Shown: positions 1-14,438, counted from the first letter of the stretch. The stretch: 64,000 nt of DNA from Channa striata (GCA_033026295.1 CM065176.1:1128501-1192500); one strand, 5' to 3'. The notes: a model not told the origin generated them from the letters alone. Translations and numbers: made by a program.

Positions 1-759
1 GGTTCTCCGGTTCTCCCTGGACGTGTGGGTTTGTCGACCTTAGAACGCCCAGGCTTCGGGTGCGTGCTCTAGACTGCCTGCCAGCGTTGGTGAAAAAGCC
101 TTTTTTGGTGTGACCTGTGTTGTCCTTTAAAATCGTCGGATGTGTCCCTACTACTATTTAGACCGGCAGTATCATCTTAACTGTGCAGTGGTTTGGGGAG
201 GATTTTACTAGAAGAAAAAACTGTTTTGCAAGTACTCCAATGTACAGGAAGTGCTCCCTATGTGCTGCACAAAAACACAACGCTGAGCCAATACACCATC
301 ATTTCAACTCAAACGGTCGTTTCATGTGGATCTAAGGCGGCTGCGTCTGCGTTTCCACGTGTGCGTCCTGAGAATGTTCTCGTGTGAGCCGTGTTACCGC
401 TTGCGAGGATCCGTCAGGCTGCTGCACTGCTCCCCAGTAGGACCGGTGAATGTGACAGACCAGGGGTAAATTTATTCAAGTTGTAACAAACACACGCGAC
501 TCAAAGGAGATAACAAGTAAATCGCCATAATTTTATTATTTATTTTCCCCCTTATCAAGCTCTGTTTGGTTATTTATTTTTCTCTGCCTGTTGTCTTCAA
601 TGAGTTAAACAATGCAGGAAGATTACTGCACTATCTCGCATTATTTCCTTTTCAAGTTCTGCTCGTTTTATGTACGTCTGTGCATGTGTCTATACAGTGT
701 CGAGTGTGTGTTTACGCGTGTGTTTTAATTCCTCTGTTAGGGAAGAGAGGATGTGTTCA

Positions 760-1006
760 TTATCATCCTGTCCCAGCCTTGTCCCTTTAACAGTAATTGG
801 AGCGATATTAATTGCTGCGTGGTGGCTGGTTGATGGTAGCACCGTGATGCCGCACTGATAGGGCTCTTCATTTTTTTTCCCCTTCCTCTCCTCCTCACAA
901 ACTAACTGCTGGGTGAGCGAGGCAGAGGGGGGTGGGTGGAGGGGAGAGAGAGTAAGGGAGAGAGATAGCCCCTCTATCAGCTCCGGAGCAGGCGCTGTCT
1001 TTATCA
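760..1006. promoter_or_regulatory. Cluster of five GATA-factor motifs
   Basis: Five matches to WGATAR or its complement lie within about 250 bases: TTATCA at 760, TGATAG at 856, AGATAG at 963, CTATCA at 974 and TTATCA at 1001. The last three fall within 44 bases of each other, just before a polypyrimidine/CCT repeat. The motif is short, so chance clustering is possible. The downstream gene encodes the cofactor of GATA factors, and GATA control of FOG1 is known in mammals, so an autoregulatory element is a reasonable inference. It is not shown by the sequence alone. Confidence 0.3.
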
Positions 1007-1065
1007 GGAGCACGATTGGCAAAAAGGAAACTTTGACCGGTCTGAATTTTTCTCTTATCGTCAAG

Positions 1066-1131
1066 CCTCCCCTCCTCCTCCTCCTCCTCCTCCTCCTCCT
1101 CCCTCCCTCCCTCCCTCCCTCCATCCATCCA
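1066..1131. repeat. CCT/CCCT simple repeat
   Basis: A run of CTC trinucleotides passes into CCCT and then CCAT tetranucleotides. It generates the poly-Leu, poly-Pro and poly-Arg/Glu open frames on both strands here, which are not genes. Confidence 0.95.
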
Positions 1132-3730
1132 CCTTCTCTTCCTCTGGTCTCTCCATCACTAGTAACAACTCCACTAACAGCATCTTCCCCTCCCATCCTT
1201 TCTCTCCACCCTCCACACCCTAACGCCATCCGTCTCTCCCTCTTTTTCTCCATCTTCTCATTGTTTCCCTTTGTTTCTTTTCATTCGTCTTGGTCCTGCT
1301 CGTCACGTGGGGCTAGAATCACTAGATAATGTGCTGGCGTTCATGCAAAATGTTCACCGTGTATTAGACAATTCCTATGAACAGATGAGAGGAAAGAAAG
1401 TGTTTGCTGCCATGGAAATAAACATGCATTTATCTCCTCGGGGAGTGTTGACATTCCACTCGTCTTTCGCTGTTGTTGCCTGTTAAACACTTGTGCTCCG
1501 AGGACCACAACTTTTTGCCTTCCAATCTTATGGGCTTTTCAGCTGGGCTGCTTGGAGCCCACACCTGCCAATGGTCACTACAGCCTTAACGGAAAGGAAG
1601 ATTTTCTTACAGCCGGGACCAAAATTGCACTGAAGCCGATAAGTCAGCCATCACTGTGCCCCCAGCACGTATGTGTAGCCAGTGATGCCGAAACCTCTGT
1701 TTGGTTATTAGATGATTCATTGAATATGGAATGATTAACGGCAAATGTGAAAGAGACGGATGGAACGGGCTCCCAGGGACATGGTATCTCAAGTTACTCT
1801 TTGAAACTCGTGTTTGAAAGGGCTCAGTTAAAACATAAAATATAACATAATGCATACAGTCAGTTTAATGGAGGATGTGAGACCGCAGGGAGTGTTAGCA
1901 TTACTGCTTCTCTGCTTCGTTGTTGCTTATTCAATAAACTGCCGTTTAAAAATGTTTTAATCGCTGAACTTTCTTTGCACGTGTGACGGAGTACGAACTC
2001 CGGTGTGGCCGCCCCACCGACTCACTGAGGAGACAGAGGGAGACAGACTGCTCCGTCAGCACCACAGCTGTACCAGCTATCACAAATAAAATGCTGATTC
2101 CCGCGTAGAGTCCCTGCACCGGTCGCCCGAATACACGGGTACATCTATGGGTCGAATTCTCAGTCGCATATGCAGCAATCTTGCTGATCAAATGTTCCCA
2201 TGCAGAGTGTGAACAAATGGCAGCATTTAACAATAATGATTTTTCCTACAGTCTCTTGTGATGTGTTTATTGTGAGTTTCATAGCACAAGAAACATACAG
2301 TTTATTGGTCACCGCTAATGCAGATTTCTGTTGCAGTATTTACTTTGAACCAGGAAGTAAGTTTCAGAGATGTTGGAGTGTTGTCAAAGTCGATTGAGAT
2401 TTGACTTTTGTCCCTTTTCGAATACAAGTTCCAGAATGTCACTGTGTGACTGTTCAACGTAAGCATCTTCAATCTGTTCATTCAAAGATGGAACGGGTTT
2501 GAACATGTCTTTTTCCTGCCCTTCTTTTTGTCATATTCTATTTTTCAGCTTACCTCCAAACCTCTCCCTTGCTTTTCTCTTCATACAGAACTGTCTACTC
2601 ATTTATTATGGCTTCACATGCACAGTTAAAATTCTCCTTTAAAGTCTGTCGTCACTCTGCCATCTTTCCATTAGCTTTATAGCTGTCCTGTATCACCGGA
2701 ACATAACTTGGTACACACCATTTTACATGTGCATACATATCCTTGTATGGATATGTCTAAATTAATTGGATATTAATCTGTTTAATATATCTTTTAAATG
2801 TCTAAAATATGACTTTTTTTTAGGTTGGAACACAATAATTCCTAGATATGAACATTTTCATTTCCTTCTCTGTGCACAGTTTGTGTTCTAACCTTATGAT
2901 AATAATCTCTTAATTTATTCAAATAATGTAGTCAAATAATTTTTTGTGGCAGTCATTACTATTGTTCAAACAGAATGATATTAACATAGAACAAAAAACA
3001 ACAACTGAACATTTTCATTTGCCCTGTCTTTGTGTTTTTTTCTTCCTGCTAAATGATAATACAATTCATTACCCAACAACATTTGACACGGTCTCCTCAG
3101 TATGTAATGAGCTGTTATATGTCAATCTGAATAAATTCCTTAGTCATACATGATGGTCAAGACGGTCACGCTCGTGTTTCTCTTTCTTTTTACCCATTTC
3201 CTACTAACAGAGGCTATCAATCATTTACTTTGTGGCTTCCATTGATGTTAAGAACAAATTAGAATCAAAGAGATGATAAACTTGGAATGAATTAGAGGCT
3301 TCAGCAATTTTCGTTTTCATTTCACCGATATACAGTTTATCTTAAAGCAAGATGATTTCTCTCTCTCTCTTTTCTCTCTGTGTGTCCTCAATCAGTGTGG
3401 CCATGATGTGGTAGTGGCAAGATGTTGAGGAGAAGTCTAGGTGAGAGCTGGTCCCTATCAGGAAAAGCTAAAGCTGCCTTTTTAATCTACAGTGTGTCCA
3501 TACTGCATGATATGCAAAATAAATTATGAAGAGAAGAAAAAACTATCTTTTGAATGACCTTGCAGGCTGGAGGGTTTGATATTTTCCTCCTCGCTGCTTA
3601 AAATTCTTGATATGCAAATGGGTGTCACAGTAATCCCTTGTCATTCGCTGGCTGGCTGGCAGGCGGTCTCCACACATTCTCTCCCTACAGTACCGTGTAC
3701 GAACCCCAGGTCCGGTGAAGTATGGACGCC

Positions 3731-3860
3731 GTGTAAAACGTAAAGACGAACAGAAAACAATGACCTGCAAATCCTTTTGGACCCATATTCACTTGAATAT
3801 GACTGTTTGTTCACGTCTTACACCTCGTCCCAACATCCCTGGACTTGGGGTTTGTTTAAA
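3731..3860. mobile_element. Remnant of a dispersed fish DNA-transposon-like repeat
   Basis: The text runs from a phrase about an AACAGAAAACAATGACCTGC stretch, through a 'CCCATATTCACTTGAATATGA' type phrase, to a GTCCCAACATCC...GGACTTGGGGTT end. This resembles the terminal part of a very common non-autonomous fish DNA transposon recalled from other teleost genomes. No intact terminal repeats or target duplication were seen. Family name not assigned. Confidence 0.35.
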
Positions 3861-4516
3861 TCCACAAAGTCCATAGCTGAAGATTGTGGATCACTAAACA
3901 TTGAAGGTATTTTCTATACAAGGCAATGGACAAAATATCCGAAACGGGACAGGATGACCCGGAGCGGCAAAAAGGTTCAGTATTTGGGTTGAATATGTTG
4001 CCTAGTTGCCTGGTGACATAGATTCTCCATCTGTTTGAGCTCAGTGTAAAGTCAGTTTGTGAGTCACGTGCATAAACGGTCAATAAGCAGAAAATTCAAG
4101 TCCAACCTATAAGGAACTGACCACCCAGCTCCTTCTTTCATTGTATCAACCAACTCTCCCCAGGCCCACCTTCTCAGTGTCGAGGGTTTGTTGCTTTGAC
4201 TTTGTCGGATGCGATAGCCGCCGTGCCATTTTTTCGATTTGGGCGATTTGAATTAATTTAATTAAATCAATAAACTGCTCTGCCCTACTTTTCCACTGCT
4301 GTATCCGCCCAGGAGAAATCCTCCCTGAGCTGTCCAATCGCACCCTCTGACAGTGTGTCTACTCCAGGGACCACAGAAGCTAGCCGAGCGAGGCGAATGT
4401 TTTCCTGCTTGGCCAGCACTCCTCGCTTCTTATCCTACACAACAGAGTTATTTAAATTACCTCCAATAAACCATTATAGTGGCAGGTATTATAATCGTTA
4501 TATTATTTAGCAGGTG

Positions 4517-4539
4517 GTGTGTGTGTGTGTGTGTGTGTG
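4517..4539. repeat. TG microsatellite
   Basis: Short dinucleotide TG run in non-coding sequence. Confidence 0.9.
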
Positions 4540-7500
4540 GGTGTTGGGTTATCGTACAGTAGTTAATTATAATGCAGCATGAAGACATGCTATATGCACA
4601 TTATCACTGCGGAGGCTCATTTATTTGGGCTGAGGAAAGGGAGATGTTGGCAGGCTCACATTTTCATACCGTGCACGGAAACTTTTCCGGCACTGTCACC
4701 GAGCATCGCACAGTTTGGCCACACAATCGGTGATAAGGCCTTGGTTTCTCAGTTTGATCCATCTAACCATGAATGGTTGAATGTAGCTCCCAAAAGATAA
4801 GATGTTTGTCTGAAGGCTTCTACTTTTCTGTACTACTGCAGCTTTGTTGATCTCGTTCTACTAACCCCACCAAGCTACAACCTCTTCCAGGAAGACTGTG
4901 TTTTTGTTTTCATTTTTATTACTTATAATTATTCCACAAGAAGCACTTCATTTAGAAGGTTTCTAATAAAGCAACCATGGTGGGGGTGGTTTGGCATTTC
5001 TACTCGTGTAAGAATCCTCCCCGGCACATGCGCAGTGTTAAAGTTCGATATCTATGAGTGCTGTGTTTGTCTGTCTGTTATCTGGTAAACCAGGAGCACA
5101 GACAGTTAACTCCCAGTGTTGAGATGAGCTGTCATGTCCAGACTGCTTGGGGTCAAGGGGGGTGAACGTGGGATAGAGACGGAGGGGTTAAAGAGAGATT
5201 ACGGAGAAGAGAAACTGGATGGCATTAATGAAGACGGCTACGTTTAAGGAAAACGAGAGGGAGGAGCAGCAGGACAAGTGGTTCTGAATAAAGTCGAGTT
5301 TGGAGTGCAGAGATAACTAATGAAAGGTGAAAGGGGGAAAGGATCATTTAAAAAACGAGGGATGATCAAGAGATTTCATGAGATGCAATTCTTCCAGTGA
5401 AATTAGAGGTGAGAGGATGGGAAGTGGTTGAGGTGACGAGATAGAACGATGAGGGACATGTAATAAGTGACAGTCAGATGATCTTGTTGGATCCTCAAAG
5501 CGTCACAGGTTTATGTTTTAAACAGTGGTTTTCGAAGACGGCTTTCTTCAAACAGTTTCTTGTGATTTATTGAAGTTGTTTTTCTGTCACATGTGCTGTT
5601 AACTTTGCACTACTGCACATATCTGCGAATAACTAAAGCATGATGAACATCTTAACACCCTGTTTAGACTAGGGAAGGATCCTGGTGTGGGACCCTCCAG
5701 GGTCATTTGAAAGTATGCAGCCGCTCATCTGCAGAGTGCAGTGGGTCAAGGTTGAAAACAAGTTTGGTTAATAATTCGATAAGTTGCCTTTGCCTTTCCA
5801 AACACACGTGGCTTAAAGAACTGAATGTGCTCTAAATGTAGGTGTCGAAAGAACACATCTTATTGAACACAACACATGTGAAAATGGACGCTCACAGGAG
5901 TGGAGACAGCTCAAAAGTCTGCCTGCTGTTTCTCCTCCCTGCACTTTGGCATTCACTACAGAATTAGGGCTCAGATTGAGAAAAACCGGACTTAACCTTC
6001 ACAATCATGAAAGATGATCCAATGCTTCAACAACATGGCAGTAAAGACACGGTTGTGGATCTAAACATGTTTTATTGGTGTGGCCAGATTAGGCCACATG
6101 CTCAAAACAGGGTGGCATGTTTGGAAAATGAAACTAAACTCTACATCATACTTTACAAAAGTTAATGTAAGACTGTACAGTACAACAGAAACAAGTCAAA
6201 AGTTTTTCAGCACACGTGTGGGACGAGTTAAACTCTCATGGAATTTCTCCCGTAATCACAGTGATGGATTTCTATATTACTCATTCTCTAAAGCCAGCGA
6301 TTAATTGCCTGGTAATTTCCTACCTCGATTTTGTGTTTAATGAAAGTAAAACTTGAAGTTTTTTAGAGAACTGGATGTAGCTGCTGCGTGCTGTCGAACT
6401 GTACTGTTATACAGAGAGGTGATATTTGGTAGATGTGGATACTGGAACCCAACTCAACAGCATCAAACCCTTCAGCCTTTAATATGATCATACAGTTAAA
6501 TCAGCACATACTGTAACCTTCATGAGTTTCAGCTCTGTGATTTAAAAATACAGTAAAGTAGTTTTATCCAATATTCTTTTTCCTGCTCTACAATTTCCGT
6601 TATCATATAACTTAAGTATCTTCTGGGTCTGACTTCATTTAGTTTGCTCAGTGCAAATCTTTAAATCATTATAAATTGGCCATGGTTCTCCCTCGGCCAT
6701 TGAAACCCCCAGATCGGTCAATTACTTATTCTGATGTGACAGAATATCTGGGAAGCTCTTAATTGTACATAATAATTGCATTGCATTTATTTCCTTAATT
6801 TTTGGTAGCATGCTTTTTTCAGCCTCGGATATAGACAATTCTTCTTGTATGGAAAGTTCTACAAAAGCGACCTGCCACCTTCTACGGTGGCTCTGGCAGC
6901 GGGTGGCACCTGGCTCCATCCCTGTGACGGAGGCTGAGATGAAGGCCAGTGGAGCAGGAGTGGACGTGGTTTGAAATGAGCAAGTGCAGCAAAGACGATG
7001 ACAAGACAGTTGTGTAGATAATACACTTAAAAAAAAATGGACGCTCCGTGTCATCCAATTTCACGTGGCTAATGAACGTCTCATATAGACAACATTCAGC
7101 TCCTCGTTCATGTTAGTTATCGACGGTGAGCTCCGTCGGAGTGGGGCTCACCCACATCCATCCATCTCTCCCACGCTTAGACATACTGTACTTCCACTCT
7201 GTCTTCTCTGTAACCTTCCTCCATATCTCCAGCCAGCAGACTCGGGTGGCTCAGTAGGACGGTGTCCCTGCAAGCACCCTGTCAATTCTAGCTATCAGTC
7301 AAAATGCTTTGGAATGACGAGTGCTTGTTATGCGTCCACAGGACTCTTCTTATCAGCGGGGCTAAGACACCTGTATACGCGCCGCCTGCAGTCTGGAATA
7401 AGCTCAGACGAAGTTTATGCTATTCACACTAACTGATTTCTTATAGAATCCTTAGTTAGCGAAGACAATGCCAGTAAATGATGGAAAATGGTCCCCGAGC

Positions 7501-9987
7501 TCAAAACTGCTTGTTCGCATAAACCAAATGTTCTACAGTAAAAGTTATTCAATATAAAACAAGAGGTGAACATTACGCTCCCCTGAAGAGCAAAACCAAC
7601 AAAGGTCAATACAACAAAGGTGAATTCGCTAATTGCGTTGGAATCCGTCACACGTGTTCGGTACGGCATGACTAGATGTGTGCAGTGAAAAGTTGTAAGC
7701 TGCACTTGGAGCAGAAGATCATGAGGAGCGCAGGAAGTCAGCGGCGGCCTTCGCCTCCATCAGACACTCCTGATCTGCATTACACGTGCTGACACGCACA
7801 CTCCCATCACTGCTCCCGTGTCCTCTGTGCAGCCTCGACGTGTCACTCCCTACCTCCATCCCTCATGATTGATAGACGTGACACCATGATCTCATGGAAC
7901 ATTTCTAGGTGCTGTCCGGCTGCTGTCAGCCCAGCATCTCCCATACACTCACTGCATAAGCCCGTGGCCTGGAGCTGGGACAGCGACAGCGACACACTGG
8001 GTACTTATCTGATTCCTGGTGGTTTTTTGTGTATGTCAAACTGTTTCAGATCTTTAAAATTAAGGCACTCCGAGCATAACTCATAAAATACAACGTTAAA
8101 TGCAATTCAATAGTTAAAATAATAAGAACAACAACAACAACTTCATCCCCATAAACTGCCAAACTGACATCCATAAGTCTGGGAAGGCTTCACAGACCCA
8201 CAGTGACAGACAGGACAGTAAAGGTCAGTCGTCATGATGAAAGGCATGAGAGGAGAGAGGTGTGCTGAAACCTGGAAACTGTTCCAGCTCATCTGCCACA
8301 GCGAACCTAGATGATCCTCAGACCTTTTAGAGGAGATGGACTGATGAGTCCAATCTGGGCTCCAGCACAACACCATATCTATGGCTAACGAGGATGGTGC
8401 TTCAGGGCCGGGGCAGTCCGCAAAATCCAGAGGATAATACGTTTGTACGTGTTTATTTAGGTATATTTTTAATAACTATTAAAACAACATAATAACATTT
8501 TTAATAACTACAATAATCATGTAAAACCTGCATGCTGTATTTTCTCAGGTTTGAATGTTTGATTTTGTCTAAAGATGTGACACAATTTACTATGAGATGG
8601 ACAGAAAAAGAGAGAAGCATTATTCAGCATATTAAATTGGCTGGATGTAGAACGTGCCGCTATAGAATAATAAATGAAGTATGGAGCGGCATAAATACTA
8701 ATAACTAAGACCAAGTATGTTGAGCTCACTTTAAAATGCTGCTAACTCCCTGCAGTAACATTAAAGGAAAATTACACAAAGTCTGAAGTGAAAACATTGG
8801 TGCTACTGCAAACCTATGCTTTAATATTCTAAGATGTATTAGAAAAAGGGGTGATCCTCGTTATGCATATGAGTTTATTAGGTTTATAATTGTTCTGACT
8901 TTGTTCTCCTTGTAAGCATGCTGGCACCATGCAGGAGAGGCCCTCACATGCGTTTTCCACTTTTTGCTCTTTCATTTTCCCCGTTCTCATGTCGTCTCCT
9001 TTTTATCACATTCTGTCTCTCTCTCTTTGTGCTGTACAGTATCTCTCAGTCACCAGTTTCCTTCCTCCATTAGACAACAATCACATGCTTTCCCGAGTCT
9101 TAGGGGAGTTTATGTGTCACCAGTAACAATGGAAAAAGAAACTGTTCTGCCAAACACAAAAATCTAATATTGCTATAAAATTTCCGTTCCACCAGTACCT
9201 TTAAACAAAACCACGTAGGACAAATGTGCATTTTTAAGTATACAAGGAATGGATGACGCTTCATTGGAGGCAGTTAGATTTCTTCTTTTTGGTGACACCA
9301 AATAATTGATTCAAAAAGCCACAGCCCCCCCGCTCTGTAGCAGCAGCGCATATAAACTGGAATAAATCCAGTGGGTAAAATGCTGGTTCCTTTACCTCTG
9401 AACTGACAGATTACAGAAAGATGCTTCAGCAAGTATTTGTGTCGTCTTTTTCGACGTGACCACTGGTTAGAAAGTGGGAGACATCCTCTTTGTGTTGGAC
9501 AGCCCGTCTCATGTTCCTCTTGTTTGTTCACTTCACTCTCCGCGCTCTTCTTGGCCTTGTCTGTTTAATTGGTGAACCTCCAAATGACCCTGAGTGTGTC
9601 GAGCAAGTCTATCGCTCTTTAACTTTTTCATGTCTCCCACCCGAGCCCGTTCCGCCGATACCGGCCTGATTGAAATGTCCTTTTTCGTGGGAGCCAGAAG
9701 GAGTTGTTAAAGCAGACATGAATTAATGATTGAATTAATTATCTGAGTCACATACCGTACAATTAATTTTGTGGCTTTGCCTCAGTCTTTTTCCCTCTCC
9801 CCATCTGTGCATAGAGAATGTCAAGAAATATTTTCTAATTAATTTATGTGTGATTATCAGGGATAGTTTCTGGAAGGTCTCCACTTTCAATTTGTGACAG
9901 GCTACAGCAGAGGAGAGGGGGAAGGCTGGGAGAGATGGAGGTGGGAGTGTGAACGGGGGAGAGGATGTGATTGTGAAGTACTTGCCC

Positions 9988-9990
<3 letters not shown>

Positions 9991-10060
<70 letters not shown>
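9991..10060. repeat. CA microsatellite, about 35 units
   Basis: Uninterrupted CA dinucleotide array of 70 bases. The long His/Thr and Val/Cys open frames over it are artefacts. Likely polymorphic in length. Confidence 0.97.
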
Positions 10061-10061
<1 letters not shown>

Positions 10062-10767
10062 TAAGGTAACCACACACTCATACAATCATCACCAAGAATT
10101 CCCAAATTCTCCTCGAGTCGTCAGTCTCTACTCATGTCTTTTTTTTGCTTTGAACCTGAAATTGTTCTGCACTTTTGTTTTCTTCAAAATGTAAAGACAA
10201 AGAATACACATTTTATTTTTGTGTATTTGACACTGTCCCAGTTGTAAACTTCAGACCCATTTCTTACAGGACCCATATATATTACCAACATGCTATGTAT
10301 ATTTGACATAGACCTCATAAAGGGTCCAAGAAAGACATCCCGGGTTTTCCATGTCTTGGGTGTCAATAGACGTCCAAAACACGGTGTATATCAGATCGTC
10401 CGAATGCCCGACCTGTTGCTAATATTTACAGATGCGGGAGTGCTCCTTACCCAACATCCAAATCCTGTACAACACCTGGACTGGACACTGAGAAACATGG
10501 TATCGTGCCTCTTGAAATCATTCAAATTGCCAGGTGGACCACACGCAGGCGTCTCCTGTGTTGGATGTCTGCTGGGATTTATACCAGGACTAAGCAGACA
10601 CTGATACATACTGAATGACCAGGCTTGGATCTTGGTATAAATTGTGCAACTCTGGGTGGAAATAAATGTTTCGGTGCAGAAGCTCGTCGAGATGAAGCCA
10701 CAGCGAATGCAAGCCTAAAGCTAAAGCCGGGCCAATGAAACCGCTGTTTCTCACCAGCCCGTGTATA

Positions 10768-10945
10768 GGGGCAGCAGTGGTTCAGTGGTAGGGTGGCCAC
10801 CTGCCGACCACCGGAGGTTCACGCCCGACCACATGTCCAAGTGTCCCTGGGCAAGACACTGAAGCCCAAACGGCCCATCCTTATCCCCATACAGACAATC
10901 TGGGAGGGTTGCATCAGGCGGGGGGGCGTCCGGTGGCCTTTAAAC
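10768..10945 (+). mobile_element. tRNA-derived SINE
   Basis: The head has a pol III A-box-like TGGTTCAGTGGTAGGGTGG and a B-box-like GGAGGTTCACGCCC, followed by the fish SINE body phrase CCAAGTGTCCCTGGGCAAGA. It continues through GGGAGGGTTGCATCAGG and a GGCGTCCGG phrase. The last part resembles the leader of the RTE-like LINE at 60.7 kb read on the minus strand. The 3' boundary is uncertain. Confidence 0.65.
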
Positions 10946-12640
10946 CAGAGTCTGTAGTTATTTCTATTATACATTGGATGTTTTTGTCTTTAAAGATCAG
11001 AGGCCACCAACAGGATTATGACGTAAAACAACAACACGTATTGCCTCACTAACCCTGGCTGACGGTCCTGATGGTTTAAATACCCTCCATCTGTCTCGTG
11101 ACCGGATGGATGATGACTGCCTTTCTCACACACGTGCATAAAGAGGCGCATACTTTATCAGCCATAAATGAGATTCCCCACCAGAAGTCAGGTGATTGAA
11201 CTCCAAAATGAAGTTTCCGCATGTGAATGTCAGTTTTCCTTCCATTTGTTTGTCCTCAGCGAGGAGCAGGCGCAGGAGGGGGAGGAAGCCTCAGCTCATC
11301 AACACTAGCCCTGTCGCTTGTTCTGTTGTCACCCCTTTCGTCCTCTGAACAGAAAAAATGCCTTTAGTTTTTTTCCCCCTTCTCATTTTATCTTTCTTCG
11401 CATATTTGTGAATTTGCATGTTTGCTTCTTGCTCTTTTCTGGTGGTGTATGTATTTTGTAGATAAAAGTTCAGCAGTGCAGTTAAGAGAAATTAGTTGGG
11501 TAAACAGTGGTAAATGTCAATGATAAAGTTCTGTTGAAGCTCATCTGATTAGCGGGGCTACGCAGGTGTCTTATCTTGCCTGTGCAACAGAGGGTAAAAT
11601 GGAAATGATTGCGTGGTCCTGAGCAGTAGATGTCTATCCCAGAAATGTCTATCTGCCGGACTCCAGGGACCCATGGGTGCTGCACGGAAGACTATGGCTA
11701 GAGAGAGAAAGACGAGAGAGAGAAATGGAGACACAATCAGAGGCCTCTTGTCAGCCGACATTATGAACGATGTGAGCGGTCAATAATGTGAAAAACGGCG
11801 CAGAATTCATAAAAGAAAACCTTACACTTTGCAGAAGTGCACCACAACATTAGAACAAATGGGATAAATTCAGCCATTTATGTAACGATATAACAGGTTA
11901 GTCGGATAACAACGGCAGCGTCAAGCGAAATATCAACCGCCCTTAAAAAATTCAAACTTCTGATGAAAAAGTAAGTGAACCCTTGGATTTACTAACTGAT
12001 CAAACCTCCTGTATTCAGGGCGACGTTTGGACCGTCTTTTTCATAGCTCTGAAACATCCTCAGGGTGTTGGTCCTCTGGTCTGGGCTCTGACTCCAAGAC
12101 AGTGGGAACGTAAATGTCAATACTTGTCTTGGAATTTGTCGTGCGTCTCTGACTAAGTGTGAAGCCCGTAGCATCTCCCCCGTGTTTCCCGCAAAGACCA
12201 GAGAGAGAGAGTAGGTACGGGGGTCGTTGGGATTTGTCATTCAGCAGAGGTTAAACCCCACCTATTAGTGCAGGGTCGGAGTAGCACAAAGATAAAGATT
12301 TCCTGTTGTGTGGTGTCAAAAAATCAATAGCTCTGCCGCGATGTGCTCATTTGATATCAACAATAGTCTTTTTAAAAATCAATTAGGCCGGATAGAGGAG
12401 AACATCAGTATTCGGTTACACCTACCTTTTTTTCTCCACCTTACATTTCACATTGATATCCAATCAGGCAGCGTCTTTGTCGAGGACGCTCATTGCCATG
12501 GAACGGGGATCTTTAAGTTGAATCAATGCTCACTCATTATATTTTACTATTTTATTTAGAACAACAAGCTACCTCGGAAATTCTAACTAAATAAACACCT
12601 GTGGCGTGGACGCAACATGATTTCTAACTGTATGTATATG

Positions 12641-12647
<7 letters not shown>

Positions 12648-12672
<25 letters not shown>
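12648..12672. repeat. CA microsatellite
   Basis: Short CA dinucleotide run in non-coding sequence. Confidence 0.9.
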
Positions 12673-14095
12673 GCCTTGGGAGCTCGAAGGTCCTGTGCAG
12701 TATCTTAGCTTCTAGGGCTGCACACTTCTGGACAGAGATCTCAGATGTTTAATGTGCATTCAACTAGCACAAATGTTTTTTTATCCGTAATTATTCTTAT
12801 TTTTATCAAGGAGAGATGAGCCTGCACAAGATCTATATTTTTGGGAAACTGTCAGAATAATGAAAGTTCTATTTGTTCGTGATAGAGGTCACGGTGGGTG
12901 GTGGAGTCATATCATATGAAGATGTTTTGGGGGATTGGATTGCACCAGACAGAAAGACGGTACGTACCTGAAGCCGCTTGTGAGCGCGTCTATATGGTTA
13001 CAGGCCTTCTACACAGTGGCTCACTCCTTCTAGAACGATGCCTCTTTATGATGTGACCAAACATTTTTGGATCCTTTCCAAAGTTGGGGCCAGTGCGGAC
13101 AGACCACTAAATATCATGTATTAATAAAATGACATATCATTTTAGATAAAGCTCACGCACAGGTTTAATTAATTTTCCTTCCAAGTTGACTGTACCTGAT
13201 GATACAACAACTGGATTAGAGGCAGGTTGTAGTTGGAGACTTTTGAAATCATTGTTTTTGTTGTAATCTCTTACACTTTGACTGTTATTTACTTAGATTT
13301 CTTTATTGTTTTTATATAATCTAACTTTTTACCATGTGTTTTATGTTGCTGCCTTTCAAGTGTTATCTCTTTCAAACATGAAAGAGAAACTCATCATTAA
13401 GCCATGATGCAGTGTTACATTCTCTGACCTTTACCGACTTGAGCATGTCCAACCAATAACTTCATCAAGGCACACATAAACTTTACAAACTTTCCAGCAT
13501 TCACAAATAAATCAGCATTTCATCTTTGACAGGGTGTGATACGATCCCAGTTTTTGCCGAAGGCCTTTTTTTTCCCTCCACCGTTAAAGCTCATTAATAT
13601 AAATATGTATGAATGATGAAGTTCTCCACAGTGGTAAAAAGTGTCTGTGTCTCTGCTTTATCATTTTCTCACTCTTACATGTTTTTGATTTGTCTTTATT
13701 TTAGTAGGTTACTTACGTGACAAAGCCTGTCAATTAAAAACCAGTGCACTGGTCACTGCCAATGCTAATTAGTTCAGCGGAGACCATCAACACACACACT
13801 TCGCTCACAAACATACACAGGCCTGCAATTACATAACGCGGGGATCGTCAGAACATTTGAATATCTTCAGTTGCTTTTTTTTCAGGGGAATATACATAAA
13901 AAATCTATGAAACCATCTTACCCAAAGTTTTGACGTTAATTCTGTGTTGACTGATGAAACTCAGTCTGTAAACTGGAGAGTGAAAAAAGATAAGGTTGCG
14001 ATCTGTAATGAAATGATCATCGTTCAGCCGTCTGCCACCTTTAGCTCCTTGCCCCCTCTCAGTTATTCCCTCTGCCCCCTCTACACCCCCCCATT

Positions 14096-14120
14096 ACACA
14101 CACACACACACACACACACT
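14096..14120. repeat. CA microsatellite
   Basis: Short CA dinucleotide run about 120 bases before the larger TG array. Confidence 0.9.
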
Positions 14121-14234
14121 CATCAGTTAATTGCGTTAGTCATTTCATTAATGACGGGCTGATTGCTTTATTGTGCTGGCTCGTCAAAGAGGCCTGGACG
14201 CCCCAGTGACTGCTGAAGCATCCGTATTGATAAG

Positions 14235-14238
<4 letters not shown>

Positions 14239-14315
<77 letters not shown>
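14239..14315. repeat. TG microsatellite, about 38 units
   Basis: Uninterrupted TG array of 77 bases. A second TG array lies about 125 bases further on, so the two may be parts of one unstable region. Confidence 0.97.
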
Positions 14316-14317
<2 letters not shown>

Positions 14318-14438
14318 CTGGTGACTTGGTGTATATTGTGTGATAGCGTGTTGCTGGCTGGATGTGTGTGAGCTCCGCCTGTGTATGGCTGCAGTGTGTG
14401 AACGTTTCATCTTGTGAACCTGCACGGTATGTATTTAG

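Noticed and set aside
690..1329. Overlapping frames of 138 and 187 codons around 0.7-1.3 kb
   Set aside because: They are produced by the CCT/CCCT repeat and purine-rich sequence (poly-Arg, poly-Leu, poly-Pro) and have no family motifs.
6722..7064. Minus-strand frames with Cys/His residues
   Set aside because: Spacing does not fit any zinc finger and no family similarity was seen.
8140..8380. Minus-strand frame with Trp/Ser-rich peptide resembling transposase debris
   Set aside because: No conserved motif could be aligned with confidence.
9844..10194. Frames rich in Val-Cys and His-Thr
   Set aside because: Translation of a CA/TG microsatellite.
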